Counted from the first letter of the stretch, positions 1 through 9,446 are shown. The stretch is 53,051 bases of DNA from Planctomycetota bacterium (GCA_022563315.1 JADFNO010000006.1:1-53051); one strand, 5' to 3'. The notes: generated from the sequence alone by a model not told the origin. Translations and numbers: made by a program.

Positions 1-916
1 AGTTCCATTTCCCACGCATTATTACCGTGCTGTTACACACCGACATCTCCACCCATCCCGATGAGAACGCCCTCTTCAAGCGCCATTCGAAAAACCCTTT
101 TCTTGACGGTAATTCGTGCTGGCTCTGGATCGATCCCTTTTCTCCATCCTGAATACCCCTGAATGGCCTCGACCGCTGCCAGAGTCGGATACCACACGAC
201 ACCCCTCTCGGCCATCATCCGATAGATTTCCCTTGTTCCGCCATCTCCGTGTTCGATCGTCTCGACACCAGCCAGAATAGCTCGACGCATGCCTTCTTCT
301 GTGGAGGCATGAGCTACCAGAGCTCGGCCCGTGCTTGCAGTTGTCCGCTGCATTAGGGTCAGTTCCTCAAGAGAAAAGCTCGGCATCGCCTCTGAGTTAG
401 GACCCCAGCGATAGTCGGCGTAAACCTTGATGAAATCAGCTCCTTTTCCCATCTGCTCTCGCGTGACTCGTATCAGATCATCGACGCCAGCAGCGGTCTG
501 GGCTCCAAGCGGCGGCTCGAAATCGGGATGGAATCCTTTCGGACCGTAGCTCCCGGTCGCTACAATCGCTCTGCCAGCCACCAGCATTCGGGGACCCGGA
601 ATGACGCCTTTTCGGATTGCCGTCTTTATCCCAACATCAGCGTAATGGGCACCCTCAGAGCCAAGATCTCTCACAGTAGTAAATCCTGCATGCAGGGTCG
701 CGCGGGCGGCCACACCCGCTCGTAGAACGCGTTCCGCGCGAGATTCTTTCAGGACCTGGTCATTCCAGGAGGTCTCGCTGTAGGGATGCAACAACAGATG
801 GGAATGACCTTCAATGAAGCCTGGAGATAGCGTCATACCCGTCAGGTAGATCACCTCTGCCCGAGCGGGGATGGGAAGGGTCGATTCCTCACCAACTGCG
901 GCGATCAGATCGCCCG
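1..916 (-). pseudogene. Amidohydrolase remnant, joined to dus and interrupted by an in-frame TAA
   Basis: This is the amidohydrolase half of the fused frame, continuing past the left edge. Homology-like sequence starts abruptly near 916 (GDLIAAVGEES...) with no start codon of its own, so the 5' end has been lost and replaced by the dus 3' end. A TAA at 33-35 interrupts the frame between GGDVGV and QHGNNAWEMEL. Family members run straight through this point with an HGxNAxExEL segment, so the stop looks like a mutation and not a natural end. Metal ligands HxH, Lys, two His and the GGD aspartate are all present upstream of the stop. It may be a recently decayed gene, or a sequencing error may have created the stop. 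Confidence 0.6.
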
Positions 917-2069
917 GCCCGCGGCGGCGGCTCGGTGCGGGCCACTCGACGGTCGAGTCGTACCATGTGGCGAGCACCGCCCGCCAATCGTTGTGATTCT
1001 TCACGCGGATAAAGGCATCTCGCACGGCCCGCGCCTCCGGATGCAACTCGCTGTACTTGATCCCGAACTTGCGCATCATTTTTGAGGCCCGTCGCTCGCC
1101 ATGTAAACGCACCGACAGTTCAAAATGTTCGAGCAGCGCCTGACGTTGCTCGGCAAGCGTAGGTGTGGCGGGTTCCTCACCGGCCATGAGCTGCCGGGCC
1201 TGGCGGAATATCCACGGATTACCGATACAGCCTCGTGCGACGCCGACCGCGTGAACGCCGGTGAATTCGATCATCGCGAAGATGTCGTGGGCTTGGAAGA
1301 CGTCACCAGAGCCGAAGATGATCTTATCCGGATGGCGCTTCACGAGATCGCGTAAGAATTCCCACTGGCTCGGCCCGATGTACTTCTGCTGCACTGTTCG
1401 GCCATGCACGGTTGTCCACGCATAGCCAAGTTCGTAGGCGGCGTTGAAGATGCGATCAAAGTTGCATGCCATCTCCGGAGTGTCGTCGTACGATCGTCGT
1501 AACTTCACCGAAGTGGGGATATGACCGGGCACGACCTCACGCACGGCTTGCAGCACCGCGATCGCCCCCTCCGGGTCCGTCAGCAGATGCCCGCCGCGGT
1601 TGCGCTTCCTGATTTTTTTCACGGGGCAGGCGAAGTTGACGTCGATGACGTCGTAGTTCATCGAGACGAGGATTTCGCAGCCGCGCGCCATTTCATCGGG
1701 GTTCGTGCCCATGATCTGGCCGGCGATGGGGTGGTCGTCGAGACCGGCAGCGCGGTTCTCATCAGGATCGCCTGTGCCACATTCAGCCGCCAACAAATCG
1801 GGGTCCTCGCGCACGCGACCCTTGCCGCCGTTGATCAGCGTAATGTCCAGGAGCGCTTCGGTGACACAGTAGGGGCAACCATGCCGCCGCGCGACGAGTC
1901 GCATTGCCGCGTCGGAGTACCCAGCCAAGCCTGCTTGGAAGAACGGCGCATCGAAGCCGGGTATGAGCTGACTGATGCGCGAATCGAGCATCATACCTTC
2001 AGCGATCCGCTCAATTGGGCGATCGAATCGGCGGCGCGTCGGCACGGTTGGGTCGAGATTGACAGACAT
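33..2069 (-). CDS. tRNA-dihydrouridine synthase fused to a truncated amidohydrolase
   Basis: The 678-residue frame has two unrelated parts. Residues about 27-372 form a TIM-barrel dihydrouridine synthase, which reduces uridine in tRNA with FMN and NADPH. The catalytic Cys148 lies in NFACPVKK, followed by SVKLR (187-191), TVHGRT (220-225) and GSGDV (253-257). From about residue 385 it changes to a metal-dependent amidohydrolase of the imidazolonepropionase-like group: an AEVIYLTGMTLSPG strand, metal motif GHSH (421-424), a KVYADY lysine motif, VAHAST and ETIEHGD. The frame stops right after GGDVGV. The amidohydrolase lacks its first 30 or so residues, and its expected continuation lies in the same frame beyond the stop. 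The Dus part is complete at about 370 residues and is probably active. The start at 2069 is the only upstream ATG; Met27 is an alternative. Confidence 0.85.
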   Translation of the reverse strand: MSVNLDPTVPTRRRFDRPIERIAEGMMLDSRISQLIPGFDAPFFQAGLAGYSDAAMRLVARRHGCPYCVTEALLDITLINGGKGRVREDPDLLAAECGTGDPDENRAAGLDDHPIAGQIMGTNPDEMARGCEILVSMNYDVIDVNFACPVKKIRKRNRGGHLLTDPEGAIAVLQAVREVVPGHIPTSVKLRRSYDDTPEMACNFDRIFNAAYELGYAWTTVHGRTVQQKYIGPSQWEFLRDLVKRHPDKIIFGSGDVFQAHDIFAMIEFTGVHAVGVARGCIGNPWIFRQARQLMAGEEPATPTLAEQRQALLEHFELSVRLHGERRASKMMRKFGIKYSELHPEARAVRDAFIRVKNHNDWRAVLATWYDSTVEWPAPSRRRGPGDLIAAVGEESTLPIPARAEVIYLTGMTLSPGFIEGHSHLLLHPYSETSWNDQVLKESRAERVLRAGVAARATLHAGFTTVRDLGSEGAHYADVGIKTAIRKGVIPGPRMLVAGRAIVATGSYGPKGFHPDFEPPLGAQTAAGVDDLIRVTREQMGKGADFIKVYADYRWGPNSEAMPSFSLEELTLMQRTTASTGRALVAHASTEEGMRRAILAGVETIEHGDGGTREIYRMMAERGVVWYPTLAAVEAIQGYSGWRKGIDPEPARITVKKRVFRMALEEGVLIGMGGDVGV

Positions 2070-2188
2070 CGCCTGTGATGATAGAGCAGGCGCCTGCCGT
2101 GAGTCATCTCAACCATTATGGAGCGATGAAAGACGAGTCCGCATCGTGCCAATGACGGTAATGGCTCTGCCTGCCCAAGGGAGACTGT

Positions 2189-2734
2189 ATGGATCAGACC
2201 CAACAGCAACAGATCTACGACATTACCCGGCCGCACCAGAAGCTGCTGACGCTGTACACGCTGCGCAGCCTACTGACTACGGTGCTGTTTCCGATCATCT
2301 TCCTTCGGCTGTATTTCAAGTACCAGACGCTGAAGTACCGCTTCGATGGTGAGGGTATCGCGATGTCGTGGGGGCTGCTGTGGCGCAAGGAGATCAACCT
2401 GACGTACGCTCGGATTCAAGACATCCACGTCTCGCGCGGGCTGCTGGAGCGCTGGTTGGGGCTGGCGACGGTGCAGATTCAGACGGCGTCGGGAAGCGGC
2501 TCGGCGGAAATGTCGATTGTGGGGTTGACCGAGTATGATGCGCTTCGCGATTTTTTGTATTCCAAGATGCGCGGGGCGCGCTTCGGCGACCAGGATCCTG
2601 TTTCAACAGGCGACGGGCGAGGGATTACTTCGGCGACCGCGCCCAGCGGAGCCGATGAGGCCGTCGCGCTGCTGACGGATATTCGAGATGAGATTCGCGC
2701 ACTTCGTCGTCGGCAGGAGGATGCGGGCCGATGA
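2189..2734 (+). CDS. Bacterial PH-domain (DUF304/YdbS-like) membrane protein
   Basis: This 181-residue protein has a hydrophobic segment at about residues 25-45 and then a bPH_2 (DUF304) domain at about 47-130, with the family-type pattern YRFDGEGIAMSWG...NLTYARIQDIHVSRGLLERWLGLATVQIQTASG. The tail (140-181) is polar and ends in a basic helix, EIRALRRRQED. YdbS-type proteins are short membrane proteins of unknown biochemical role, often encoded beside a larger YdbT-type partner; that is the case here, since its stop overlaps the next start (ATGA). A good ribosome site (AGGGAGA) precedes the ATG by about 6 bases. Function beyond membrane association is not known. Confidence 0.8.
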   Translation: MDQTQQQQIYDITRPHQKLLTLYTLRSLLTTVLFPIIFLRLYFKYQTLKYRFDGEGIAMSWGLLWRKEINLTYARIQDIHVSRGLLERWLGLATVQIQTASGSGSAEMSIVGLTEYDALRDFLYSKMRGARFGDQDPVSTGDGRGITSATAPSGADEAVALLTDIRDEIRALRRRQEDAGR

Positions 2735-3489
2735 TCTTCAAGCGCATCAAACCACCACTATTGCGGTTGCTCAGAGCACCGACCGAGCCGCCGGAACCGC
2801 CTATTGGATCGCCGGAATCTGTGCAGACGTTCCGGGCTGCGCCGAACTTCCTTACGTATCAGATCATCACGTGGGGACTGGGCTTTGCGGCCGGCCTGAT
2901 CAGTGAGATTGTGTTCGTTGTCTTGGCGCATAGGGATGAGAGCGGCGCGTGGGAGGAAATCGCCCTTGTCTATGCGGTTGTTGGTATCACGCTTCTTCTT
3001 ACGATCGTGAAATATTTCTTGATTCGGCTGGACTACGACATGCGCTACTACATCGTCACGGACCGGAGCCTGCGCATCCGTGAAGGTGCGCTGTTGATCC
3101 ACGAGGCGACGTTCACCTACGCCAACGTGCAGAATCTGAAGATTCATCAAGGCCCGATCGAACGGTTACTGGGGATTTCCAACCTGGTGGTGGAGACAGC
3201 GGGCGGAGCGGGCGGCAAATCCGAAGGCAAGCGCGGCCCCGGGGCGTTCCCACATATGCACGGGCATCAAGGTGTTTTTCGAGGTATCAAGAACCCGGCT
3301 GAGGTGCGCGATCAGATCCTCGCCTTGCTCAAGGGGTATCGTGATGCGGGGCTGGGCGACCCCGAAGACCGCCGCCGAGCGATGCTGCCCGTGCCGTCGT
3401 CGGCTGGGTATTCCTCTCCCGCAGCGTTGACGCGCCTGCGTGAGATCCGCGACGAGCTGCGGCTACTGAACCGCACGGCTGCGGATTAG
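2731..3489 (+). CDS. Bacterial PH-domain (YdbS/YdbT-like) membrane protein, partner of the upstream gene
   Basis: The 252-residue product has two membrane segments (about 47-68 and 80-98) followed by a bPH_2 domain (about 100-200): YYIVTDRSLRIREGALL, then TFTYANVQNLKIHQGPIERL and LGISNLVVETAGG. The glycine-rich break GGAGGKSEGKRGPGAFPHMH between domain strands is unusual and may be a flexible loop. The ATG overlaps the stop of the preceding PH-domain gene by 4 bases, so the two are probably translationally coupled and may form a complex. Both end in a similar amphipathic helix (EIRDELRLLNR here, EIRDEIRALRR upstream), which suggests a common ancestor or an interaction surface. Confidence 0.8.
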   Translation: MIFKRIKPPLLRLLRAPTEPPEPPIGSPESVQTFRAAPNFLTYQIITWGLGFAAGLISEIVFVVLAHRDESGAWEEIALVYAVVGITLLLTIVKYFLIRLDYDMRYYIVTDRSLRIREGALLIHEATFTYANVQNLKIHQGPIERLLGISNLVVETAGGAGGKSEGKRGPGAFPHMHGHQGVFRGIKNPAEVRDQILALLKGYRDAGLGDPEDRRRAMLPVPSSAGYSSPAALTRLREIRDELRLLNRTAAD

Positions 3490-3565
3490 CGCTTTACACG
3501 GCAGAAGGATCGCGTCATTTGGCACGGCGATCCCACGCCTCGCCTTGAAATGGTAAGCTGGCGGT

Positions 3566-4015
3566 ATGATGAGAAGCGAGCGGTCAATGCGAATACGCAG
3601 GCTTGCGGCGGGCCTCCTGCTGGGCGGCACGCTGCTGGGATGCCAAGACGTCCGCTACGATCCCGCCCGGGCCACGCAGTCGTATCCGCATCACCTCCAT
3701 CACGCGAACTCGGTCAACATTCAGGTCTTTCGCCAAGACACGTCCATTGAGCTTGTGAATGCCACGACGCACGCGTACACCGATTTCGACTTGTGGATCA
3801 ATCAACGGTACGCGAGCCGGATCGAGTCGCTCCCCGCCGGCGCAACGCTGCGGGTGTCGCTGTGGGATTTTTACGACGAGCGAGGCGAGTCGCTCAACGC
3901 GGGCGGATTGTTCCGGTCCGATGACCCGACGCCCGTTCGCTTGGTGGAGATTCAGACGACTGACGAGGAGCCGCTGATTGGACTAATTACGATTCGGGCT
4001 GAGCCGGTGGAGTAG
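3566..4015 (+). CDS. Small predicted lipoprotein, unknown function
   Basis: The 149-residue product has a basic N-terminus, a short hydrophobic stretch and a lipobox LLGC with Cys26, so it is probably exported and lipid-anchored. The mature part has no recognised domain; it contains a region with ELVNATTHAYTDFDLWINQRYA and SLWDFYDERG that looks like a small beta-rich fold. Met8 is a possible alternative start. Its last 29 bases overlap the end of the convergent folA gene, so no independent terminator fits between the two. Confidence 0.65.
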   Translation: MMRSERSMRIRRLAAGLLLGGTLLGCQDVRYDPARATQSYPHHLHHANSVNIQVFRQDTSIELVNATTHAYTDFDLWINQRYASRIESLPAGATLRVSLWDFYDERGESLNAGGLFRSDDPTPVRLVEIQTTDEEPLIGLITIRAEPVE

Positions 4016-4499
4016 ACGCGCGCTCATAACGTCGGAAGCTGAACGCATAGGCGTGTCGCTCGTCGGATTCATGGCGTTCGTCCTCGACGAGTTTCCAGTC
4101 ATCGAAATCCAAGTTTGGGAAATAGGTGTCGCCTTCGATCGTGGCGTGAATGATCGTGAGGTATAGACGATCCGCGCGCGGTAGTGCTATTCGGTAGACG
4201 GTCTCGCCGCCCAGGATAAATATCTCATCCTCGTGAGCCGCATGATCCAGCGCCTCATCCAAACTGTGTGCGATGAAGACGCCCGCGCATCGATAGTCGT
4301 TGTTTCGCGTGATGATGATCGTTCGACGGTTGGGCAACGGTTTGCCGACGGACTCGAACGTTTTGCGCCCCATGATGACGGTGTGGCCGGTGGTGATGGA
4401 TTTGAATCGAGCAAGATCAGTCGGCAGATGCCAAGGCAGCGAGCCGTCACGCCCGATGACCCGGTTCTGGGACATGGCTGCGATTACGGAGATCTTCAT
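3987..4499 (-). CDS. folA: Dihydrofolate reductase
   Basis: The 170-residue enzyme reduces dihydrofolate to tetrahydrofolate with NADPH in the cytoplasm. Family features are all visible: [14 protein letters not shown] at the N-terminus, [13 protein letters not shown] with the active-site acid Asp28, [18 protein letters not shown] (NADPH-binding region) and [10 protein letters not shown]. Its start overlaps the thyA stop (ATGA), the usual coupling, since thymidylate synthase makes the dihydrofolate that this enzyme recycles. The C-terminal tail ends in a short proline-containing extension and overlaps the convergent lipoprotein gene. Confidence 0.96.
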   Translation of the reverse strand: MKISVIAAMSQNRVIGRDGSLPWHLPTDLARFKSITTGHTVIMGRKTFESVGKPLPNRRTIIITRNNDYRCAGVFIAHSLDEALDHAAHEDEIFILGGETVYRIALPRADRLYLTIIHATIEGDTYFPNLDFDDWKLVEDERHESDERHAYAFSFRRYERASTPPAQPES

Positions 4500-5293
4500 A
4501 CCGCAACCGGAGCGGGAATGTGTGGATGAGGATCGTAGTTCAGCAGCTCGAAATCGTCGTACGTGAAGTCGAAGATCGACGTCACCTGTGGATTGATCCG
4601 CATCGTGGGTAATGCTCGAGGCTGGCGCGTAAGTTGTTCTTCTGCTTTCTCTAGATGATTGGAATAAAGATGTGCGTCGCCGAAGGTGTGAACGAAGTCG
4701 CCGACTTCAAGGTTGGTCACCTGCGCAATCATCATCGTGAGCAGCGCATACGAAGCGATGTTAAACGGCACGCCGAGGAACAGGTCCGCCGAGCGCTGGT
4801 AGAGTTGGCAACTGAGTTTCCCGTCGGCAACATAGAATTGAAAAAGTACGTGACACGGTTGCAGCGCCATCGCCTCGAGGTCGGCGACGTTCCAGGCGCT
4901 GACGATGAGTCGCCGTGAATCGGGATTCACTCCGATCTGGTCGATCACGCGAGAAATCTGATCGATGGGCTTCCCGTCTGGTGTAGGCCAGAATCGCCAC
5001 TGATGGCCATAGATCGGACCGAGATCGCCGGTGTCCTTGTCAGCCCATTCGTCCCATATTCTAACGCCGTGCTCGTTGAGGTATTCAATGTTCGTATCGC
5101 CGCGCAAGAACCACAGCAGTTCGTGGATGATCGATCGTACGTGCAGCTTCTTGGTGGTGACCAGCGGGAAGCCTTCACTCAAGTCGAAGCGCATCTGGTA
5201 CCCGAAGACGCTGAGCGTGCCGGTCCCGGTTCGATCGTCCTTGGGGACGCCGTGGTCAAGCGTATGACGCAGCAGGTTCAGATATTCGCGCAT
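4496..5293 (-). CDS. thyA: Thymidylate synthase (ThyA type)
   Basis: The 265-residue enzyme methylates dUMP to dTMP using methylenetetrahydrofolate. It matches the E. coli-type length (264). Visible motifs: [13 protein letters not shown] (19-31), [29 protein letters not shown], catalytic Cys147 in [30 protein letters not shown] and DAHLYSNH. The C-terminus ends in PVAV, close to the PVAI end that closes over the active site in the family. It is cotranscribed with folA (4-base overlap). The upstream gene on the same strand ends 95 bases away. Confidence 0.97.
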   Translation of the reverse strand: MREYLNLLRHTLDHGVPKDDRTGTGTLSVFGYQMRFDLSEGFPLVTTKKLHVRSIIHELLWFLRGDTNIEYLNEHGVRIWDEWADKDTGDLGPIYGHQWRFWPTPDGKPIDQISRVIDQIGVNPDSRRLIVSAWNVADLEAMALQPCHVLFQFYVADGKLSCQLYQRSADLFLGVPFNIASYALLTMMIAQVTNLEVGDFVHTFGDAHLYSNHLEKAEEQLTRQPRALPTMRINPQVTSIFDFTYDDFELLNYDPHPHIPAPVAV

Positions 5294-5388
5294 GGTGCCG
5301 ATTCTAGGAGACCGTTGGATTACTTATTGTAGTGGAATTGGAGCGGTATGGAATCAGCGCCCGGTCTTCACAGAGGAAGGCGAATGCA

Positions 5389-5883
5389 TCACGGTCCGAA
5401 GAAGCCACTGAACATGGCGACGAGCATGAGGACGCCGATCGCCGTGCCGATGAGTCCTAGGGCGATCGCGATCCAGGCATGAACGGTTCCTTTGCGCTCC
5501 GGATGACGCGAGACCTGAATGAGGCCTCGGATTCCGAGGAAGATGGAGATCGGGCCAAGGACGAGTCCGATGAGGGGAATGCACGAGAAGATGCTCAGGT
5601 AATACCCGACTAACGCAGCGGGGTTCTTATAGGGAACAAGGGCCGGTCCCTCGTGCGCATGGGGATCAACAACGCCAGTGGAGCGAGTAGGCGGTGCGAG
5701 GATATGCGCTCGCAAGCGCGGTTCGTCGGCGGCTGGATACGGCTCGCGCGCATCCTCTGGGACGAGCATCGCATCGGACGGTATGCGTCCTTCCTGTGCC
5801 CAACGCTCGAGCTGCCCCATATCGGCCGGGCCATACTCCTTCCCACCGGCAATACGAACTTTGTATTTGAGTTGATCCGCCAC
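5389..5883 (-). CDS. GYF-like/DUF4190-type small membrane protein
   Basis: The 164-residue product begins with a GYF_2-like domain (about 5-45; GGKEYGPADMGQLERWAQEG and IPSDAMLV), which in planctomycetes often precedes membrane regions. After a polar linker (50-85) two hydrophobic segments follow (about 88-115 and 133-160) around FLGIRGLIQVSRHPERKGTVHAW, matching the DUF4190 layout. The role is not known; GYF_2 domains are thought to bind peptides. It lies 14 bases downstream of the ABC ATPase gene and is probably in the same transcript. Confidence 0.75.
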   Translation of the reverse strand: MADQLKYKVRIAGGKEYGPADMGQLERWAQEGRIPSDAMLVPEDAREPYPAADEPRLRAHILAPPTRSTGVVDPHAHEGPALVPYKNPAALVGYYLSIFSCIPLIGLVLGPISIFLGIRGLIQVSRHPERKGTVHAWIAIALGLIGTAIGVLMLVAMFSGFFGP

Positions 5884-5897
5884 GGCAAGACACCTCG

Positions 5898-6731
5898 CTA
5901 TTGTGGGAAGGGTTGCGGAACCGCACCGAGTAGAGCCTTGGTGTACGCGTGCTGCGGGTCGTTGATGATCTCGTCGCGGCTGCCTTGCTCAACGATATGC
6001 CCGTTGAACATCACGGCGATGCGATCGCAGACGTGATGTATCACCGCCATGTCGTGGCTGATGAAAAGGTACGAGAGTTGAAACTCATCCTGAAGCTCAG
6101 CGAGCAGATTGAGGATTTGTGATTGAATTGAGACATCCAGCGCACTGGTGGGTTCGTCGCAGATGATGAGTTTGGGTTGCAAGGCGAGCGCCCGGGCGAT
6201 GCCGATGCGCTGGCGTTGGCCGCCGGAGAACTCATGCGGGAACCGTTCAGCTGCACCGGGCCAAAGCCCGCAGCGCTCAAGGAGATCGCCGACACGTTGC
6301 CGGAGCTGCTCGCCTCGGGCCAGGCCGTGCACTTCGAGCGGTTCGCCGACGATTCTTCCCACGCGCATTCGTGGATTGAGCGACCCGACCGGATCCTGGA
6401 AGATGATCTGCATCTCGCGGCGCAGGCGGCGCATTTCAGAGCCTGACAGTTCAAACAGATTGCGACCGCGATACAGAACCTGACCGCTGGTGGCGGGGAT
6501 CAGCCGGAGTATTGTTCGCCCGACGGTCGTCTTGCCGCACCCGGACTCGCCGACCAGCCCGAGCGTCTCACCGGCGTTGATATGAAAGCTGACGCCGTCA
6601 ACGGCTTTGACAAATCCTCTCACGCGTTGAAGGATGCCGGTGCGGATGGGGAAGTAGGTGCAGAGCTCCTGCACGTCCAGCAGGGGGGCCGCTGATTCAC
6701 CGGCTTTAGACGGGCGGTCCGTCCCTTCCAT
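5898..6731 (-). CDS. ABC transporter ATP-binding protein, oligopeptide/dipeptide (OppF/DppF) type
   Basis: The 277-residue ATPase carries Walker [10 protein letters not shown] (61-69), the Q-loop IIFQDP (109-114), signature FSGGQRQR (168-175), Walker B LIICDEP (188-194) and the switch histidine in [16 protein letters not shown] and the C-terminal [12 protein letters not shown] (start of the oligo_HPY region) are typical of OppF/DppF, which power uptake of oligopeptides. At 277 residues it is shorter than usual (about 310-330), ending soon after AVPQP. No permease, binding protein or OppD partner is encoded nearby, so it probably works with components elsewhere, or is a remnant of a larger locus. 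Confidence 0.9.
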   Translation of the reverse strand: MEGTDRPSKAGESAAPLLDVQELCTYFPIRTGILQRVRGFVKAVDGVSFHINAGETLGLVGESGCGKTTVGRTILRLIPATSGQVLYRGRNLFELSGSEMRRLRREMQIIFQDPVGSLNPRMRVGRIVGEPLEVHGLARGEQLRQRVGDLLERCGLWPGAAERFPHEFSGGQRQRIGIARALALQPKLIICDEPTSALDVSIQSQILNLLAELQDEFQLSYLFISHDMAVIHHVCDRIAVMFNGHIVEQGSRDEIINDPQHAYTKALLGAVPQPFPQ

Positions 6732-6814
6732 AGTCTGGCGATGATATCGACTGACGGGCCGACTGGATACTTTACGAGAAGATCGATCTGGACATCGAGT
6801 GATCGGGCGCAGGT

Positions 6815-8311
6815 TCAGCGATTGTTCGGCACACGAACCCGCTGATTGTATCGTGTTCCATCGGGCCGCAAGAAGGTGATGCGCGCGCCGTTGCGCAGAT
6901 TGAACCGGTCTAGGATATCAAAGAAATCGTCTACATCTCGGACGAGATAGTCCATGACGCGAACGATAATCCAGCCCGGCTCGACGACGCCGTCGAGCTG
7001 CGATTCCGGGACAATCGCCAGCACGAGCACGCCGGGGCTGTAGGGGACTCCGTAGTCCCGGGCGAGCTTCGGGGTGTTGGTGCTCATGCGCGCAATGCCG
7101 AGCGCCCTGAGGCTGTCGCGGGGCTGATCGCCGGGAAGCACGCCTGCGACCTGCACGGTATCCAGGCGCGTGAGGCGAACCGGAACCGTAAGTACGGTTC
7201 CTTGAGCTTTATCTTCAGCGTCGCGCCAAATACGAAGCCTGGCGATATCACCGGGGAGCATGGACGAGATCACCGATCGAAGCTGGTTCATTGTGCCGAC
7301 CGCGGCGTCGTTCACATGGGTGATGATATCGTCGCTTCGTACCCCGGCAGCGAAGGCGGGCCCATCGTCATGAGAGCGGGTAACCTTCACCCCGCGACCG
7401 GCAAAGCCGCGTAACTCCAGTTCCTGCAGTGCTTGGGTCTTCAGATCCTCCACGCCGATCCCCAGATAACCCTTTGTGACCACGCCGGTTTCGATGAGTT
7501 GATCCACGACCGGCACGATCATGTCGATCGGGATGGCCAATCCGATTCCGGCGAACTGCCCCTCATCAAACGAGCTTTGCCTTCCCGTGGCGATGGCGGT
7601 GTTCATGCCGATGACTCGACCGCGTACGTTAGTAAGCGGACCGCCCGAATTGCCGGGGTTGATGGCGGCATCGACTTGAATGAAGTTCTCGTAGCCGATG
7701 GGCCGTCCGCGATCATCACGGATCACGCCGACGTGGCGCCCCGTCCCCGAAACAACGCCGGACGACATGGAGAACCGAAAGTCAAACGGCGAGCCAAAGG
7801 CGAAGACGATATCTCCTTGTTTGACTTGATCCTCCTCTTCAGCAAGGACGGCCGGGTGAAGTCTCGCCGCGGGAATCTGGATTACCGCGATGTCGGTGAA
7901 TCTATCGAACTCGACCAACTCGGCGTCTCGAAGCTTGCCGGTGTGGAGCTGGACCTGGATACGCAAGGCGTCCTTGACGACGTGATAGTTGGTGACGATG
8001 TGGCCTTCGTTGTCATAGATCCATCCGGAGCCGGACGAAGTGCTTCGCTGCAGGTTGCCCCAGCGGTCCTTCAAGACTTGCTCCGTGGAGATGTGGACGA
8101 CGGACGGCTCCACGAAGGCGGCGATGTCGCGATATGCCTGGTTGAGCTCCTCGAGGATTCCATTGTTCTCCAAGCGCTCACTCGCCTGGATGATCCGAGC
8201 TTTGGAATGGGCGAAGGTCAGTTCCTGCACCGCAAACGGGCCGATGACAAGCACGGCCAAGGCGGTGGCCAGGACGATCAAGCTCGGACCGTAGCTGTGC
8301 AGCTTGCGCAT
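6815..8311 (-). CDS. HtrA/DegP-like periplasmic serine protease with PDZ domains
   Basis: The 498-residue product starts with a membrane anchor or signal segment (about 10-35) and has a trypsin-like domain with the triad His110 (TNYHVVKD), Asp140 (RFTDIAVIQI) and Ser222 (NPGNSGGPL). A PDZ domain follows (about 282-375; GYLGIGVEDL, DDIITHVND), and the C-terminal 120 residues look like a second, more divergent PDZ (GVLVLAIVPES, GWIIVRVMD). HtrA proteins degrade misfolded envelope proteins. The frame is open further upstream, but the ATG at 8311 is preferred because it is preceded by GGAGAGG at suitable spacing and begins the hydrophobic signal. It lies 95 bases downstream of panB. Confidence 0.92.
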   Translation of the reverse strand: MRKLHSYGPSLIVLATALAVLVIGPFAVQELTFAHSKARIIQASERLENNGILEELNQAYRDIAAFVEPSVVHISTEQVLKDRWGNLQRSTSSGSGWIYDNEGHIVTNYHVVKDALRIQVQLHTGKLRDAELVEFDRFTDIAVIQIPAARLHPAVLAEEEDQVKQGDIVFAFGSPFDFRFSMSSGVVSGTGRHVGVIRDDRGRPIGYENFIQVDAAINPGNSGGPLTNVRGRVIGMNTAIATGRQSSFDEGQFAGIGLAIPIDMIVPVVDQLIETGVVTKGYLGIGVEDLKTQALQELELRGFAGRGVKVTRSHDDGPAFAAGVRSDDIITHVNDAAVGTMNQLRSVISSMLPGDIARLRIWRDAEDKAQGTVLTVPVRLTRLDTVQVAGVLPGDQPRDSLRALGIARMSTNTPKLARDYGVPYSPGVLVLAIVPESQLDGVVEPGWIIVRVMDYLVRDVDDFFDILDRFNLRNGARITFLRPDGTRYNQRVRVPNNR

Positions 8312-8406
8312 GGTGTGGATTCCTCTCCAGAAGACATACGGACGCCGACATTCACATTGGGCGGCTGAGGCGCGGTATTTCACCCAGCCCGGCCGACGGC
8401 GGATGC

Positions 8407-9321
8407 CTATGGCCTCTGCTGGACGAACTTGTCGAGCTCTCCTTCGTTCATGGTGTACGGATGTTCGCCCAGCTCGGATGCTCGAACCATCTCGATCCAT
8501 CGCTGGGCGGCGGCGATGATCCCCTCGCCCAGGGCGGTGATCGGCCGGGCGAACGACGGTTGCCAGTCGGTGAGTCCGAGAAGATCTTGCAGAACGACGA
8601 TCTGGCCGTGACAGGACGGCCCAGCCCCGCAGCCGATGACCGGAATCGAAGTCTCTTGGACGATGCGCTGGGAAACTTCGTCGGGGCAGGCTTCGATCAG
8701 AAGCATGGTCGCCCCGGCTTTCTCCAGGGCGATGGCGTCGTCAACTAATGGACCCGCTTGAGCTGCGGTGCGCCCGACCGAGCGATAGCCGCCTCGGACT
8801 TTCGATTGCTGAGGTCGGGAGCCAATATGGCCGACCACGGGAATCCCTGCCCGAACCATCTTCTCGACGAGGGGGGCGAACGAGCGGTCGGCCTCGATCT
8901 TGACAAGATCGGCCAGGCCTTCGGTCATGAACCGCCCGGCGTTGTGGATGCCCTCAGCGTCGTCGGCCTGGTAGCTGAGAAACGGCATGTCGGCCATGAC
9001 GAGCGAATTGGGTGCGCCTCGCTTGACCGCGGCGGTGATAGTAATGAGAAAATCCAACGGGGCATGGATTGTCCCCGGCAGGCCGAGGATGACCTCCGCC
9101 GCGGTGTCGCCGACGAGCAGCAGCGGTACGCCGGCTCGCTCCAACCAGCGTGCGGTGGTTACGTCATAGCAGGTCAGACAGGCGAATTTCTCGCCACGCT
9201 GGGCGAACTTCGCGATAGTTCTAAGGGTCACCTGCTTGCGGGCGGGAGGCTTGGGAGCAGCCTTCTCGACCGGTTCAGCAACCTGGTGGGGCTTGGCCGA
9301 CGGCGCCTGCGTCATAGTCAA
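8407..9321 (-). CDS. panB: 3-methyl-2-oxobutanoate hydroxymethyltransferase
   Basis: This 304-residue enzyme transfers a hydroxymethyl group from methylenetetrahydrofolate to 2-oxoisovalerate, the first step of pantothenate synthesis. Family motifs: FACLTCYDVTTARWLERAGV, LLLVGDTAAEVILGLPGT (metal-binding Asp), VMADMPFLSY, VKIEAD, GHIGSRPQ, MLLIEACPDE and IPVIGCGAGP with CHGQIVVLQDLLGL. The first 28 residues (Ala/Pro/Lys-rich) precede the conserved core and are longer than usual; Met3 is an equal start candidate. It could be transcribed with the protease gene downstream. Confidence 0.95.
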   Translation of the reverse strand: MTMTQAPSAKPHQVAEPVEKAAPKPPARKQVTLRTIAKFAQRGEKFACLTCYDVTTARWLERAGVPLLLVGDTAAEVILGLPGTIHAPLDFLITITAAVKRGAPNSLVMADMPFLSYQADDAEGIHNAGRFMTEGLADLVKIEADRSFAPLVEKMVRAGIPVVGHIGSRPQQSKVRGGYRSVGRTAAQAGPLVDDAIALEKAGATMLLIEACPDEVSQRIVQETSIPVIGCGAGPSCHGQIVVLQDLLGLTDWQPSFARPITALGEGIIAAAQRWIEMVRASELGEHPYTMNEGELDKFVQQRP

Positions 9322-9446
9322 TAGTGTATCGGCGCCGGCAAGATCAAGCCGCCCACGGCCGTAGATTCCCCCGTTTGCCCGCCAAACGACCCCGCCAGAG
9401 CCGATCGCCGCCTCCCCGGTGAACTCCCCGCTACGCTTGAGCCGAG

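Noticed and set aside
1521-2078. A 185-codon plus-strand frame opposite the Dus gene
   Set aside because: It lies opposite the conserved Dus domain; no motif or ribosome site supports it.
7433-8368. A 311-codon plus-strand frame opposite the HtrA-like protease
   Set aside because: It is antisense to a well-supported protease with a complete catalytic triad and has no recognisable motif.
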